This document shows positions 1 through 6,895 of a DNA stretch of 18,142 nt, piece by piece. Each line of letters starts with the position of its first letter. Within the stretch, counting starts at the first letter, position 1. Position numbers and translations under genes: made by a program. Location of the stretch: NCBI GenBank assembly GCA_018971065.1, contig JAGWVC010000078.1, forward strand, positions 1 through 18,142. Direction: 5' to 3'. Origin of the DNA: Sphingomonadales bacterium (GTDB taxonomy: Bacteria > Pseudomonadota > Alphaproteobacteria > Sphingomonadales > Sphingomonadaceae). The notes beneath the pieces are model-generated. The model had not been told where the DNA came from and did no database searches. It saw only the letters and a list, made by a program, of their open reading frames with translations.

Positions 1-2217
1 CCCGTCCGCCCCGACGGCATCGACAAGGTCACCGGCAAGGCGATCTACGGCACCGATCACATCGCCCCCAACATGCTGCACGGCGCGGTGCTGCGCAGCC
101 CGCATGCCCACGCCCGCATCACCGGCATCGACACCAGCCGCGTCCTCGCGCTGCCCGGGGTCAAGGCGGTGGTCACCGCGCGCGATTTTCCGGGGCAGGA
201 ATCGGTCACCTTCAAGGGCGGTGAAACCAGCGGGGATCGGCGTGACATCGCCGAAAACTGCATGGCGCTGCACAAGGTGCTCTATGTCGGCCACGCCGTC
301 GCCGCCGTCGCCGCCACCAGCGAGGCCATCGCGCGTGAGGCGCTGGCGCTGATCGACGTGCAATACGAAGTGCTCCCCCACGTCATCAGCGTGGCGGACG
401 CCATCGCTCCCGGCGCGCCCATCCTCCACGACGGCATGATCACCGAAGGGCTCGATCCGAAGCCCGCCACGCCGTCGAACATCCCCGCCACCTTCACGAT
501 GGCAAAAGGCGATGCCGCCGCCGCAATGGCCACGGCGGATGTCGTCGCGCACGGCCGCTACGTCACCCAGCCGGTGCATCAGGGTTATATCGAACCGCAG
601 GCCTGCGTCGCCACCTGGAACAGCGACGGCCAGGGCCAGATCTGGTGTTCGTCGCAGGGCCACTTCGATGTCCGCAACCTCACCGCCGGCATCCTGCAAC
701 TGCCCATCTCCAGCTTGCGCGTCACCCCGCTCGAAATCGGCGGCGGCTTCGGCGGCAAGACCACGGTCTATCTCGAACCCGTCGCCATGCTGCTCAGCCG
801 CAAGTCGGGCCGCCCGGTCCGCCTGTCGATGCGGCGCGAGGACGTGTTCCAGGCCACCGGCCCGGCACCCGGCGGCGTGTTCGACATCAGGCTCGGCGCC
901 CGCAAGGACGGCACGCTGGTGGCGCTCGAACTCGAATTCTGGAACCAGTCGGGCGCCTATCCCGGCAACACCCTGCACGGCGGCTGCGCCACCGCGCTCG
1001 GCGCCTACAACATCGCCGATGCCAAAGCGGTCGGCTGGGATGTCGTCTCGAACTTCCCCGATACCCACGCCTACCGCGCGCCCGGCGCGCCGCAATCGGC
1101 CTTTGCGGTCGAATCCTGCCTTGACGACATCGCCCTGCAACTGGGCATGGACCCCATCGAAATCCGCCTGAAGAACGCGGTAAAACCGGGCGATCCCAGC
1201 CCGTCGCGCCTGCCGCACGGTGCCATCGGCTATGTCGAATGCCTCGCTGCCGCCAAGGCCTCGCCGCACTGGAACTCCCCCGTCGCCGAAGGGGAGGCGC
1301 GCGGCCTCGCGGGCGCGTTCTGGGGCAACTACGGCGGCCCTTCCACCGTCGCCGTTGCCGTCGCGGCCGATGGCTCGGTCGCCGTCACCACCGGCAGCCC
1401 CGATATCGGCGGCAGCCGCGCGTCGATGGCGATCATGGCCGCCGAAACGCTGCAGGTGCCCTACGATTCCGTGCGCGTCGCCATCGCGGATACCGGCTCG
1501 CTGGGCTACTCGATGGTCACCGGCGGCAGCCGCACCACCTTCGCCACCGGCAAGGCGGTGATCCAGGCCTGCGAATCCGTGATCGACACGCTGCTCAGCC
1601 GTGGCGCGCAACTGATGGGCGTCGAACGCGATTCTGTCGCGTGGCGCGACGGCGCCGTCCACTGCACCGTCGCGGGGCGTGAGGGCGAAAAGCTCGAAAT
1701 GTCGGCCATCGCCAGCCGCGTCCACCAGTTCTCCGGCCCGGTCTCGGCCGAGGCGCAAGTCAACGCGCAAGGCTACCTACCCGGCTTCGGCGTCCACATC
1801 TGCGACATCGCGGTGGATCAGGAAACCGGTTTCGCCAAGGTCACCCGCTACACCGCCATCCAGGATGTCGGCCGCGCCATCCACCCCGATTATGTCGAAG
1901 GCCAGCTCCAGGGCGGCGCCGCGCAGGGCATCGGCTGGGCGCTCAACGAAGGCTATGTCTTCAACGACAAGGGCGCGATGGAAAACCCCGGCTTCCTCGA
2001 TTACCGGATGCCGGTCTGCTCCGACCTGCCGATGATCGAGGCGATCATGGTCGAAGTGCCCAACCCCGCGCATCCCTATGGGGTCAAGGGCGTCGGCGAA
2101 ACGTCGATCGTGCCGCCGCTCGCCGCCGTCGCCAACGCCGTCAGCCGCGCCATCGGCACCCGCATGATGGCACTGCCGATGGGGCCGGAGGCAATCCACG
2201 CGGCCATCACTGCATAA
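1..2217 (+). CDS. Xanthine dehydrogenase-family molybdopterin-binding (large) subunit, 5'-truncated
   Basis: Catalytic subunit of a molybdenum hydroxylase of the xanthine oxidase family. These enzymes hydroxylate N-heterocycles, aldehydes or aromatic CoA esters, passing electrons through 2Fe-2S and FAD subunits. The frame is open from base 1, and the visible start (PVRPDGIDKVTGKAIYGTDH) is the usual N-terminal motif of the family, so the ATG at 73 is internal and roughly 20 residues may be missing. Counting from base 1, the cofactor-binding GGGFGGK loop is at residues 247-253, AYRAPGAPQ follows about 110 residues later, QDVGRAIHP begins the C-terminal cofactor region, and GVGE places the presumed catalytic Glu at residue 700. 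The CO-dehydrogenase active-site signature (AYxCSFR) is absent, so CO oxidation is unlikely; the substrate cannot be told. The electron-transfer subunits are not in view and may lie upstream. The stop overlaps the next start (TAATG), suggesting translational coupling. Confidence 0.93.
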   Translation, partial: PVRPDGIDKVTGKAIYGTDHIAPNMLHGAVLRSPHAHARITGIDTSRVLALPGVKAVVTARDFPGQESVTFKGGETSGDRRDIAENCMALHKVLYVGHAVAAVAATSEAIAREALALIDVQYEVLPHVISVADAIAPGAPILHDGMITEGLDPKPATPSNIPATFTMAKGDAAAAMATADVVAHGRYVTQPVHQGYIEPQACVATWNSDGQGQIWCSSQGHFDVRNLTAGILQLPISSLRVTPLEIGGGFGGKTTVYLEPVAMLLSRKSGRPVRLSMRREDVFQATGPAPGGVFDIRLGARKDGTLVALELEFWNQSGAYPGNTLHGGCATALGAYNIADAKAVGWDVVSNFPDTHAYRAPGAPQSAFAVESCLDDIALQLGMDPIEIRLKNAVKPGDPSPSRLPHGAIGYVECLAAAKASPHWNSPVAEGEARGLAGAFWGNYGGPSTVAVAVAADGSVAVTTGSPDIGGSRASMAIMAAETLQVPYDSVRVAIADTGSLGYSMVTGGSRTTFATGKAVIQACESVIDTLLSRGAQLMGVERDSVAWRDGAVHCTVAGREGEKLEMSAIASRVHQFSGPVSAEAQVNAQGYLPGFGVHICDIAVDQETGFAKVTRYTAIQDVGRAIHPDYVEGQLQGGAAQGIGWALNEGYVFNDKGAMENPGFLDYRMPVCSDLPMIEAIMVEVPNPAHPYGVKGVGETSIVPPLAAVANAVSRAIGTRMMALPMGPEAIHAAITA

Positions 2218-2462
2218 TGGCGAAAGTCATCCCCACCGCGCCGTTCGACAGCAGGTACTTCGGCGGCGCGGTGGAACTCGACGTTCCGGCGGCCAACCTG
2301 TTCGCGCTCGTCCGCGCGCTCGACGCGCGGGCGCCGGGCTTCGCTCTGGCGGTCGAGGAAGGCGGCCTCCTCGCGGTCAACGGCACCGCCGCCGACGACT
2401 GGTCAGCGCCGCTGTCCGCCGATGCCGAAGTGCTGATCGTCCCCCGCATCGCCGGCGGCTGA
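2217..2462 (+). CDS. MoaD/ThiS-like sulfur-carrier protein
   Basis: An 81-residue protein with a beta-grasp sulfur-carrier profile. It ends in the free Gly-Gly (PRIAGG, residues 76-81) that an E1-like enzyme adenylates and that is then thiocarboxylated. The VNG turn (residues 54-56) and the hydrophobic EVLIVP strand before the tail match the MoaD family, where the sulfur goes to molybdopterin synthesis. It starts at 2217, with the A shared with the TAA of the upstream molybdoenzyme gene. This makes a dedicated role in loading that enzyme's cofactor plausible, although no partner MoaE or synthase is visible. A MoeB/ThiF-type activating enzyme is present in this window but 8.5 kb away in another transcription unit. 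Its stop is only 4 bases from the stop of the convergent Nudix gene. ThiS-like or other carrier roles cannot be excluded. Confidence 0.82.
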   Translation: MAKVIPTAPFDSRYFGGAVELDVPAANLFALVRALDARAPGFALAVEEGGLLAVNGTAADDWSAPLSADAEVLIVPRIAGG

Positions 2463-2466
2463 ACGC

Positions 2467-2940
2467 TCAGTTGCCGCCCATCGCCACCCAGCGCGGCAAC
2501 ATTGCCGCCACGCGCGGGTGAACATCCCCCGGCAGCGCCTCCGGCGCAAAGAACCCCACCGCGATCACCTCGCGCCCGTCGGCGCGCGCCATGCCCAGCG
2601 CCCGCCCGGTCACGACATGGACGTGGTTCAGCGTCCCCGCCAGCGGCTCGATCACGATCTCGGCAAACCGCGCTTCGGCCAGCACGCAGGCGGTCTCCTC
2701 GGCCAGCTCGCGCGCGGCGGTGTCCAGCGGGTCCTCGCCGCGCTTCATGCCGCCGGCCGGCAGCACCCACAGCGGGGTGCCATAGGATTGGCGGATCAGC
2801 AGCACCCGCCCGTCCGCATCCCGCGCCACCACCCGGCAACCCATCACCACCGGCTTGCGCAGCCGCCACCACCCGCGCCGCAACCCGTCCGCCACCCGCA
2901 AGGCCGCCCGGTGAACCGGCTTGGGAACGAAACGCTGCAT
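2467..2940 (-). CDS. Nudix hydrolase
   Basis: A 157-residue protein with one Nudix domain (about residues 30-155), which hydrolyses a nucleoside diphosphate linked to another group, using Mg2+ held by the Nudix box. The box spans residues 63-85: G63, E69, then RELAEETAC at 77-85, so the metal-binding REx2EE core (R77, E78, E81, E82) is intact. The usual Gly after EEx is Ala84, a mild departure from GX5EX7REUXEEXGU. The N-terminal 29 residues are basic (RRGWWRLRK). Substrate is unknown; ADP-ribose or other small pyrophosphates are common for this size. It lies 36 bases downstream of the HD-GYP gene on the same strand and may be co-transcribed with it. Confidence 0.88.
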   Translation of the reverse strand: MQRFVPKPVHRAALRVADGLRRGWWRLRKPVVMGCRVVARDADGRVLLIRQSYGTPLWVLPAGGMKRGEDPLDTAARELAEETACVLAEARFAEIVIEPLAGTLNHVHVVTGRALGMARADGREVIAVGFFAPEALPGDVHPRVAAMLPRWVAMGGN

Positions 2941-2976
2941 CGCCCGAACGCTACCCGCGCCGGGCGGTCAGGGCAA

Positions 2977-4293
2977 TCAAACGCTGCAAGCGTGGATGAA
3001 CAGCTTTTCACGAAGCGCAAGGAAGTCGGGAATGCCGTATTCCTCGGGCGTGGCGATCTGGTCGATCGCGTCGCTTTCGCATTCGGCCAGGTCGATCACC
3101 TCGGGCGCGATCTTGTGCCCCGAAATCGCCGAGAAGAACGCCACCACGCGCGGCGTCGTCGGGTCGTTGGCGTTCTGGTCCACCACCATTGCCAGGCGGC
3201 CCGAATGCAGCAGCAGCGTCGCGCCCACCGGATAGATGCCCATCGCGTCGGTGAACGCGGCGAACACTTCGGGATCGAACGCGCCGGCGTCGGTGCCCAT
3301 CCGGGCGATCGCCGCAGCCGGGTCCAGGCTCTTGCCCGCCGCCGCGTTGGTCATGTCGTCATAGGCATCGCAGACCGCCGCCATCCGGCCCAGCAGGCTC
3401 AGGTCGGTGCGGCGCAGCGCGGCCGGATAGCCTTTGCCGTCCATGCGTTCATGATGCTCGCCCACCGCAATCGTCACCGGCTCGGGAATCCCGGCGTTGA
3501 CGCAAAGCTGCAACCCCAGGTCAACATGCGATTCATAGATGTCGGCCGGCACGCGCGAGAAATCGTGGTCGATCGCCGCCAGGTCGAACGGCAGCTTGGT
3601 CATGCCCACGTCCAGCATCAGCCCGGCCATGCCCGCCTGCCGCACCTGCTCCTGCGGCAACCGCAACTGCCGGCCCAGCGAGATCATCAGTGCGCTCGTC
3701 GCCAGCGCGTGGCGATAGAGCGGCTCGTTGTCCTGCTTGCACTGCATCAGGCCGTTGAAGGCATGGGCATTGCGCTCGACCGAGGCGAAGATGTCCTCGA
3801 TCACCGGCTCCACCATCGATGCCTTGAAGCCCTTGCCCAGCCGGATCTTCAGGAACGCGCGGCTCACCGCCTTCTTCGACCGCTCGTGGACCGATAGCGC
3901 CTGGCCGAACTCAAGCGCCATGCTCTGCGGCGCGGCAGAACGCAGGTTGCCGACATCGCGGATCGCGCTTTCCGGAATCTTCGCCGCCGCGCGATGGCGG
4001 GGCCGATTCGCCAGCCGTTCGGCAGCCGTCAACGGCGGTGCCGGATCGATCGTCTCGGGCTCGGGCTGCGCCACGGTGATCGCCGCCGGCGCCGGCCCCG
4101 CCTCGCCGACATCGCGCCCGCGCGTCAGGTCGATGATCACCGAAGGCACCGCGCTGCGCCGCAGTTTTTCCAGCCGTTTCACGTCTTTCAGCAGAAACTT
4201 CGCCCGCCAGAACGGATGGTCGAACCAACTGCCCTCCATCTTGTGGATGAACATGCCGAGTTCGACCTGCTGGGTTTCGATTCGCTTGTGCAT
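2977..4293 (-). CDS. HD-GYP domain protein with N-terminal DUF3391-like domain, degenerate HD motif
   Basis: A 438-residue protein. Residues 1-60 (RIETQQVELGMFIHKMEGSW...) match the DUF3391-type domain that precedes many HD-GYP phosphodiesterases, which also fixes the start. A Pro/Ala-rich linker covers about 64-110, and the HD-GYP domain about 165-400. HD-GYP proteins normally hydrolyse cyclic di-GMP at a two- or three-iron site. The GYP motif is intact (HHERMDGKGYP, 280-290), as are H205, H256 and the downstream CDAYDDMT (308-324). However, the HD dyad reads L227-D228 in LMLDVGMTKLP, where active members have HDxGK; the His and the following Lys are both replaced. The protein may be an inactive c-di-GMP sensor or have altered metal use. 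There is no obvious signal peptide or membrane segment. It appears to head a possible pair with the Nudix gene. Confidence 0.9.
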   Translation of the reverse strand: MHKRIETQQVELGMFIHKMEGSWFDHPFWRAKFLLKDVKRLEKLRRSAVPSVIIDLTRGRDVGEAGPAPAAITVAQPEPETIDPAPPLTAAERLANRPRHRAAAKIPESAIRDVGNLRSAAPQSMALEFGQALSVHERSKKAVSRAFLKIRLGKGFKASMVEPVIEDIFASVERNAHAFNGLMQCKQDNEPLYRHALATSALMISLGRQLRLPQEQVRQAGMAGLMLDVGMTKLPFDLAAIDHDFSRVPADIYESHVDLGLQLCVNAGIPEPVTIAVGEHHERMDGKGYPAALRRTDLSLLGRMAAVCDAYDDMTNAAAGKSLDPAAAIARMGTDAGAFDPEVFAAFTDAMGIYPVGATLLLHSGRLAMVVDQNANDPTTPRVVAFFSAISGHKIAPEVIDLAECESDAIDQIATPEEYGIPDFLALREKLFIHACSV

Positions 4294-4427
4294 GAGTGGT
4301 GACGGCCCGACAAAGATTCGATTGTGGCCACGGATTTACCTGCCGGGGGCTTGCAGCCCGGTTTGTCGCTGCTCCGTATTACCGCTTAGCGGCCGTTTCA
4401 GGCATTTTGCTAAGTGTATTCCCCGAA
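4294..4427. other. Intergenic region between pgl and the HD-GYP gene
   Basis: 134 bases with lower GC than the flanking genes. On the minus strand it would carry the promoter of the HD-GYP gene. A TAATAC -10-like hexamer is seen there (reverse of about 4375-4380), but no convincing -35 accompanies it. A bulged hairpin (CCGGGGGC / GCCCGG, about 4341-4359) followed by TTTGT could weakly stop plus-strand transcription, although no plus-strand gene ends nearby. GANTC sites, the CcrM methylation target in Alphaproteobacteria, occur here and at its edges. No gene is seen. Confidence 0.35.
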
Positions 4428-5057
4428 TCAGGCAAACACGGTTACCGGCTGCCGCCGCGCCGCCAGCAGCCGCGCCACCGGCAGGTCGTTTTCCCCGCGC
4501 AGCGCGGCCTCGAACAGCGCCCGCTTCGCCGCGCCGCGCATCACGAACAGCAGTTCCCTGCTGGCCAGCAGCGCCGGCATCGTCAGCGAAACCCGGTCGA
4601 ACGGCGCTTCCGGCGGCAAGGGATCGGGCGTGATCCGGCGCACGGGCAGGGGATCGTCGGCGCGCGGATCGGTGTTCGGAAACAGCGAGGCAATGTGCCC
4701 GTCCTCGCCCATTCCCAGCCACGCCAACGCAAACCGGGGGGGCGCCGCCGCCTCGCCCAGCGCCGTCACCATCGCGCCGGCCGGTTCCAGCAACGGCCGC
4801 ATCCGCCCCACGTTCGACGCGGGATGGTCCTCTGCCACCAGCCGGTCATCGCCCGGCCAGAATTCCAGCCGATCCCATTCGATCGACCGGTCCCGCACCA
4901 GCTCGCCCAGGATCGGAAACGGCGTCGATCCGCCCGGAATCGTCACCGTCACCCGCCCCGGTGCCGCGGCCAGCGCCGCGCGCAACCGCCCGCCCAGCCA
5001 AGCGGCAATATCTGAATCGGCAGCGTTATCGATCAGGGTTACCGGGGGCAGGCTCAT
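4428..5057 (-). CDS. pgl: 6-phosphogluconolactonase
   Basis: A 209-residue DevB/Pgl-type lactonase that hydrolyses 6-phosphoglucono-1,5-lactone to 6-phosphogluconate in the cytoplasm, the second step of the oxidative pentose phosphate and Entner-Doudoroff routes. Family signatures are present in order: the phosphate-binding PGGSTP (41-46) near the N-terminus, WPGDDRLV followed by H78 and SN (67-82), and the strongly conserved LGMGEDGHIASLFP (114-127) carrying the catalytic His121. It is slightly shorter than the usual 225-240 residues. In sphingomonads pgl often sits between zwf and edd; here neither is adjacent and the neighbours are a Gdt1-like membrane protein and an HD-GYP protein, so it seems to stand alone. 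It starts at the ATG complementary to 5055-5057, with no strong Shine-Dalgarno visible. Confidence 0.92.
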   Translation of the reverse strand: MSLPPVTLIDNAADSDIAAWLGGRLRAALAAAPGRVTVTIPGGSTPFPILGELVRDRSIEWDRLEFWPGDDRLVAEDHPASNVGRMRPLLEPAGAMVTALGEAAAPPRFALAWLGMGEDGHIASLFPNTDPRADDPLPVRRITPDPLPPEAPFDRVSLTMPALLASRELLFVMRGAAKRALFEAALRGENDLPVARLLAARRQPVTVFA

Positions 5058-5123
5058 GCCCCCCTGCTGGCCTCACGCGGCACGTTCGTCAAGAAACCAC
5101 GCGCGCCTGATCCGTGCCCTGAC

Positions 5124-5714
5124 CTAATAGGCACTGAACCATCGCCAGACCCGATCGGCGTCACCCACCGCCAGGAACGCCGCCCAGGCCGATCCCACCA
5201 GCATCGCCGCCCCGCACAGCGCCCGCGCCGTCCGCAGCCCCCGCCGGTTCTCGATCAGCCATTCGCCACCCAACCAGCCGATCGCCAGCGCCACCGCCCC
5301 GCCGAACGCCGCGCCCAGCACCGCGAACCGCGTCGATGTCGCCAGTGCCATCGCGAACACCAGCATCCGCGCCGAATCGGTCAACTGGTGCCACAGGAAC
5401 ACCGCCGCCGCCGCGCCCAGCGAATGCGTTGGCTCCTTCGCCCGCTTCGGCGGCCCGATTACGATCGATTCAAGCCCGCCCCATGCCAGCGCGATCGCCG
5501 CCACCAGCAGCCGCAGTTGATGGTTGAACTCGGGCGCCGATTCGCGCGCCAGCAGCCCGGCCACCAGGCAGGCCAGCGCGCCGGTGCTGGCCGCCGTCAC
5601 CAGCAGCGACAGCTTCTGCCCGTTGCGCGCGACAAGTTGCGCCAGCAACAACTGGTCCCGCGCGCCGATTCCGGCAAGCTGGACCAGCACCAGGGCAAGA
5701 AGCAGGGCAACCAT
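5124..5714 (-). CDS. Gdt1/UPF0016 (TMEM165)-like integral membrane protein, motif-degenerate
   Basis: A 196-residue, very hydrophobic protein with about six predicted membrane segments in two similar halves (about 2-55 and 68-150, plus a last helix about 164-184). The two-fold layout and stretches such as GARDQLLLAQLVARNG and FAVLGAAFGGAVALAIGWLGGEWL resemble the UPF0016/Gdt1 family of Mn2+/Ca2+ transporters. Each half of that family carries an E-x-G-D-[KR]-[TS] motif. Here the first aligns as G15-I-G-A18-R-D, with both acidic residues lost, and the second as QLTDSA (110-115), keeping only D113. So it is probably a divergent, perhaps non-transporting relative. The C-terminus (RVWRWFSAY) is amphipathic. 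It is on the same strand as pgl with a 66-base gap, and divergent from the MEKHLA gene. The family call is by eye and moderately sure. Confidence 0.6.
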   Translation of the reverse strand: MVALLLALVLVQLAGIGARDQLLLAQLVARNGQKLSLLVTAASTGALACLVAGLLARESAPEFNHQLRLLVAAIALAWGGLESIVIGPPKRAKEPTHSLGAAAAVFLWHQLTDSARMLVFAMALATSTRFAVLGAAFGGAVALAIGWLGGEWLIENRRGLRTARALCGAAMLVGSAWAAFLAVGDADRVWRWFSAY

Positions 5715-5819
5715 GCCCGCCGTTCTATCCGCCGGGCAGGGCAGGGCAAGTCACCTGAACGCCCGCCTTGTGCCACCACGGGAACTTGACCACGCCGCCC
5801 CGGTCGGCAAACCCGAACC

Positions 5820-6305
5820 ATGTCCGATACCCTACCCGATTCCATCCCCGCCGTCCTGCTGGCCGATCGTGACCGCATCGCCGCCGTCGTCACCAGCCAC
5901 GCCCGCCTCACCGGACACCCTCTGCTGGAACCCCACGCCGATCCCGTCGCCGCCGTCTGGCACGCCCCGCTGGTCATCCTCGCGCACGGCATCCAGCCCG
6001 ATCCGCTGTTCTTCCTCGGCAACCGCCTTGCGCTCGCCGCCTTCGAAACCACGCTCGACGCGCTGCGCCGGATGCCCTCGCGGCTTTCCGCCGAACCCGG
6101 CCTGCGCGCCGAACGTGATCGCCTGCTGGCCCGCGTCACCGCGCAGGGCTTCATCGACGATTACGCCGGCATCCGCATTTCCGCGCTGGGCCGCCGCTTT
6201 CCCATCGCCCGCGCCACCGTCTGGAACGTCCACGATACCGCCGGCAACCGCATCGGCCAGGCAGCCGCCTTCGCCCCGCCGTCCCACGCGCTGGCCGCGG
6301 GCTGA
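5820..6305 (+). CDS. MEKHLA-domain protein (PAS-related)
   Basis: A 161-residue soluble protein that matches the MEKHLA domain over nearly its whole length. The domain is best known from the C-terminus of plant HD-ZIP III factors and is related to PAS folds; bacterial stand-alone versions have no assigned function. Diagnostic stretches are LTGHPLL (30-36), QPDPLFFLGNRLALAAFE (59-76), MPSRLSAEP (85-93), GFIDDYAGIRIS (110-121), GRRFPIARATVWNV (124-137) and GQAAAF (146-151). The last 10 residues (Ala-rich) are unconserved. It is transcribed divergently from the Gdt1-like gene across a 105-base gap in which I see no clear promoter or Shine-Dalgarno. A ligand or light/redox-sensing role is possible from the PAS relationship but is not shown. 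Confidence 0.87.
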   Translation: MSDTLPDSIPAVLLADRDRIAAVVTSHARLTGHPLLEPHADPVAAVWHAPLVILAHGIQPDPLFFLGNRLALAAFETTLDALRRMPSRLSAEPGLRAERDRLLARVTAQGFIDDYAGIRISALGRRFPIARATVWNVHDTAGNRIGQAAAFAPPSHALAAG

Positions 6306-6366
6306 GCATCGATTTCGGCTGGTCGAATTCCCGGGGCGGCTGGTCGCAGCCGGCCGCGAAAGCCAT

Positions 6367-6394
6367 TTGTCTACCAAACCAGTTGAACTATAAG
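6367..6394 (+). promoter_or_regulatory. Candidate sigma-70-type promoter of the DUF2292-receptor unit
   Basis: TTGTCT (6367-6372) and TATAAG (6389-6394) are spaced by 16 bases in a locally AT-rich island within otherwise GC-rich DNA. The -10 matches TATAAT at five of six positions. Transcription would start near 6401, immediately before the folded leader. Fit and context are good, but no experimental support is visible. Confidence 0.5.
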
Positions 6395-6400
6395 CCGCCC

Positions 6401-6503
6401 GGCGCGACCTGCCGGGAACCAGGCAGGATCAGGCAGGATCGGATGAGGTTCCGTGCGTGGCGCATGGGTGCGGGGCCTCATCCGGTTCACTGGCCGCGCA
6501 CGG
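6401..6503 (+). ncRNA. Candidate structured RNA leader with a long hairpin
   Basis: A first hairpin pairs CCTGCC (6408-6413) with GGCAGG (6422-6427). The second copy of the tandem 10-mer AGGCAGGATC (6421-6430, 6431-6440) offers an alternative partner at 6432-6437. A second, long hairpin pairs 6436-6456 with 6468-6488: 21 consecutive pairs around an 11-base loop, including a perfect 9-bp core CGGATGAGG/CCTCATCCG (6440-6448/6476-6484). Six of the pairs are G-U, which would be A-C mismatches on the opposite strand, so the fold favours a plus-strand transcript. CCGTGCG (6451-6457) can also pair with CGCACGG (6497-6503), giving an alternative pseudoknot. It lies between the promoter candidate and the DUF2292 gene. 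It could be a cis-acting leader, a riboswitch-like element or a separate small RNA. I could not match it to a known class. Confidence 0.5.
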
Positions 6504-6554
6504 GCATTCTTCAGGCATCGAACAAAGCAATTCCAGCAGGGGCTAAAGTTTTTC

Positions 6555-6585
6555 CATAATGTCTATCGAATGAATTGAGTTTATG
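6555..6585. promoter_or_regulatory. AT-rich inverted repeat before the DUF2292 gene
   Basis: CATAA (6555-6559) and TTATG (6581-6585) form an inverted repeat 21 bases apart inside an AT-rich stretch (about 6543-6585) that stands out from the GC-rich surroundings. CATAAT at 6555-6560 could also be a -10, but no good -35 precedes it. This arrangement is compatible with an activator-dependent (for example LysR-type) site. It is weak evidence alone. Confidence 0.25.
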
Positions 6586-6621
6586 CGCCGGCTTCCACCC
6601 GATCACACAAGGGACCGTTTC

Positions 6622-6807
6622 ATGTCCACGCCACCACCATCGGCCGATCCGCCGTCACCCGACGCCGCCCGACTGCTCGACGAAAGCCTCGCCAGCGTGC
6701 GCGAGGCACTGGCCGGCCTGCGCTTCGGCAGCGTCACGCTGACCATCCACGACGGCCGCGTCGTCCAGATCGACGTCACCGAGAAGAAGCGGCTGCGGCC
6801 AAACTGA
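6622..6807 (+). CDS. DUF2292 (YezD/OscA-like) small protein
   Basis: A 61-residue protein. The ATG at 6622 is preferred because AAGGGA lies 7 bases before it; an in-frame ATG at 6583 would add 13 residues but lacks a ribosome-binding site. After a Pro-rich N-terminus, the core (residues about 15-57) contains the DUF2292 hallmark LRFGSVTLTIHDGRVVQID followed by TEKKRL. Proteins of this family are small, without known enzymatic activity. Members such as Bacillus YezD and Pseudomonas OscA are linked to sulfur limitation, organosulfur use and, for OscA, chromate stress. Here the gene precedes a TonB-dependent receptor by 88 bases on the same strand and lies behind a long folded leader. That suggests it is the first gene of a regulated, perhaps sulfur-responsive, unit. 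Confidence 0.85.
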   Translation: MSTPPPSADPPSPDAARLLDESLASVREALAGLRFGSVTLTIHDGRVVQIDVTEKKRLRPN

Positions 6808-6895
6808 ATTCGCTTTCCACTCCACGAACTTTTCCCAACCCACACCGCCGACCGGACCACCGGAGGCATCGTGACACCCAGCAACAGGACCCACG

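Noticed and set aside
4384..4414. Inverted repeat CTTAGC / GCTAAG between pgl and the HD-GYP gene
   Set aside because: Short 6-bp arms with an 18-base gap; expected by chance often enough and without supporting context.
6395..6560. Cobalamin or SAM-II riboswitch in the DUF2292 leader
   Set aside because: GACCTGCCGG and GCTAAA recall pieces of these classes, but the B12 box and the SAM-II conserved core around the pseudoknot are absent.
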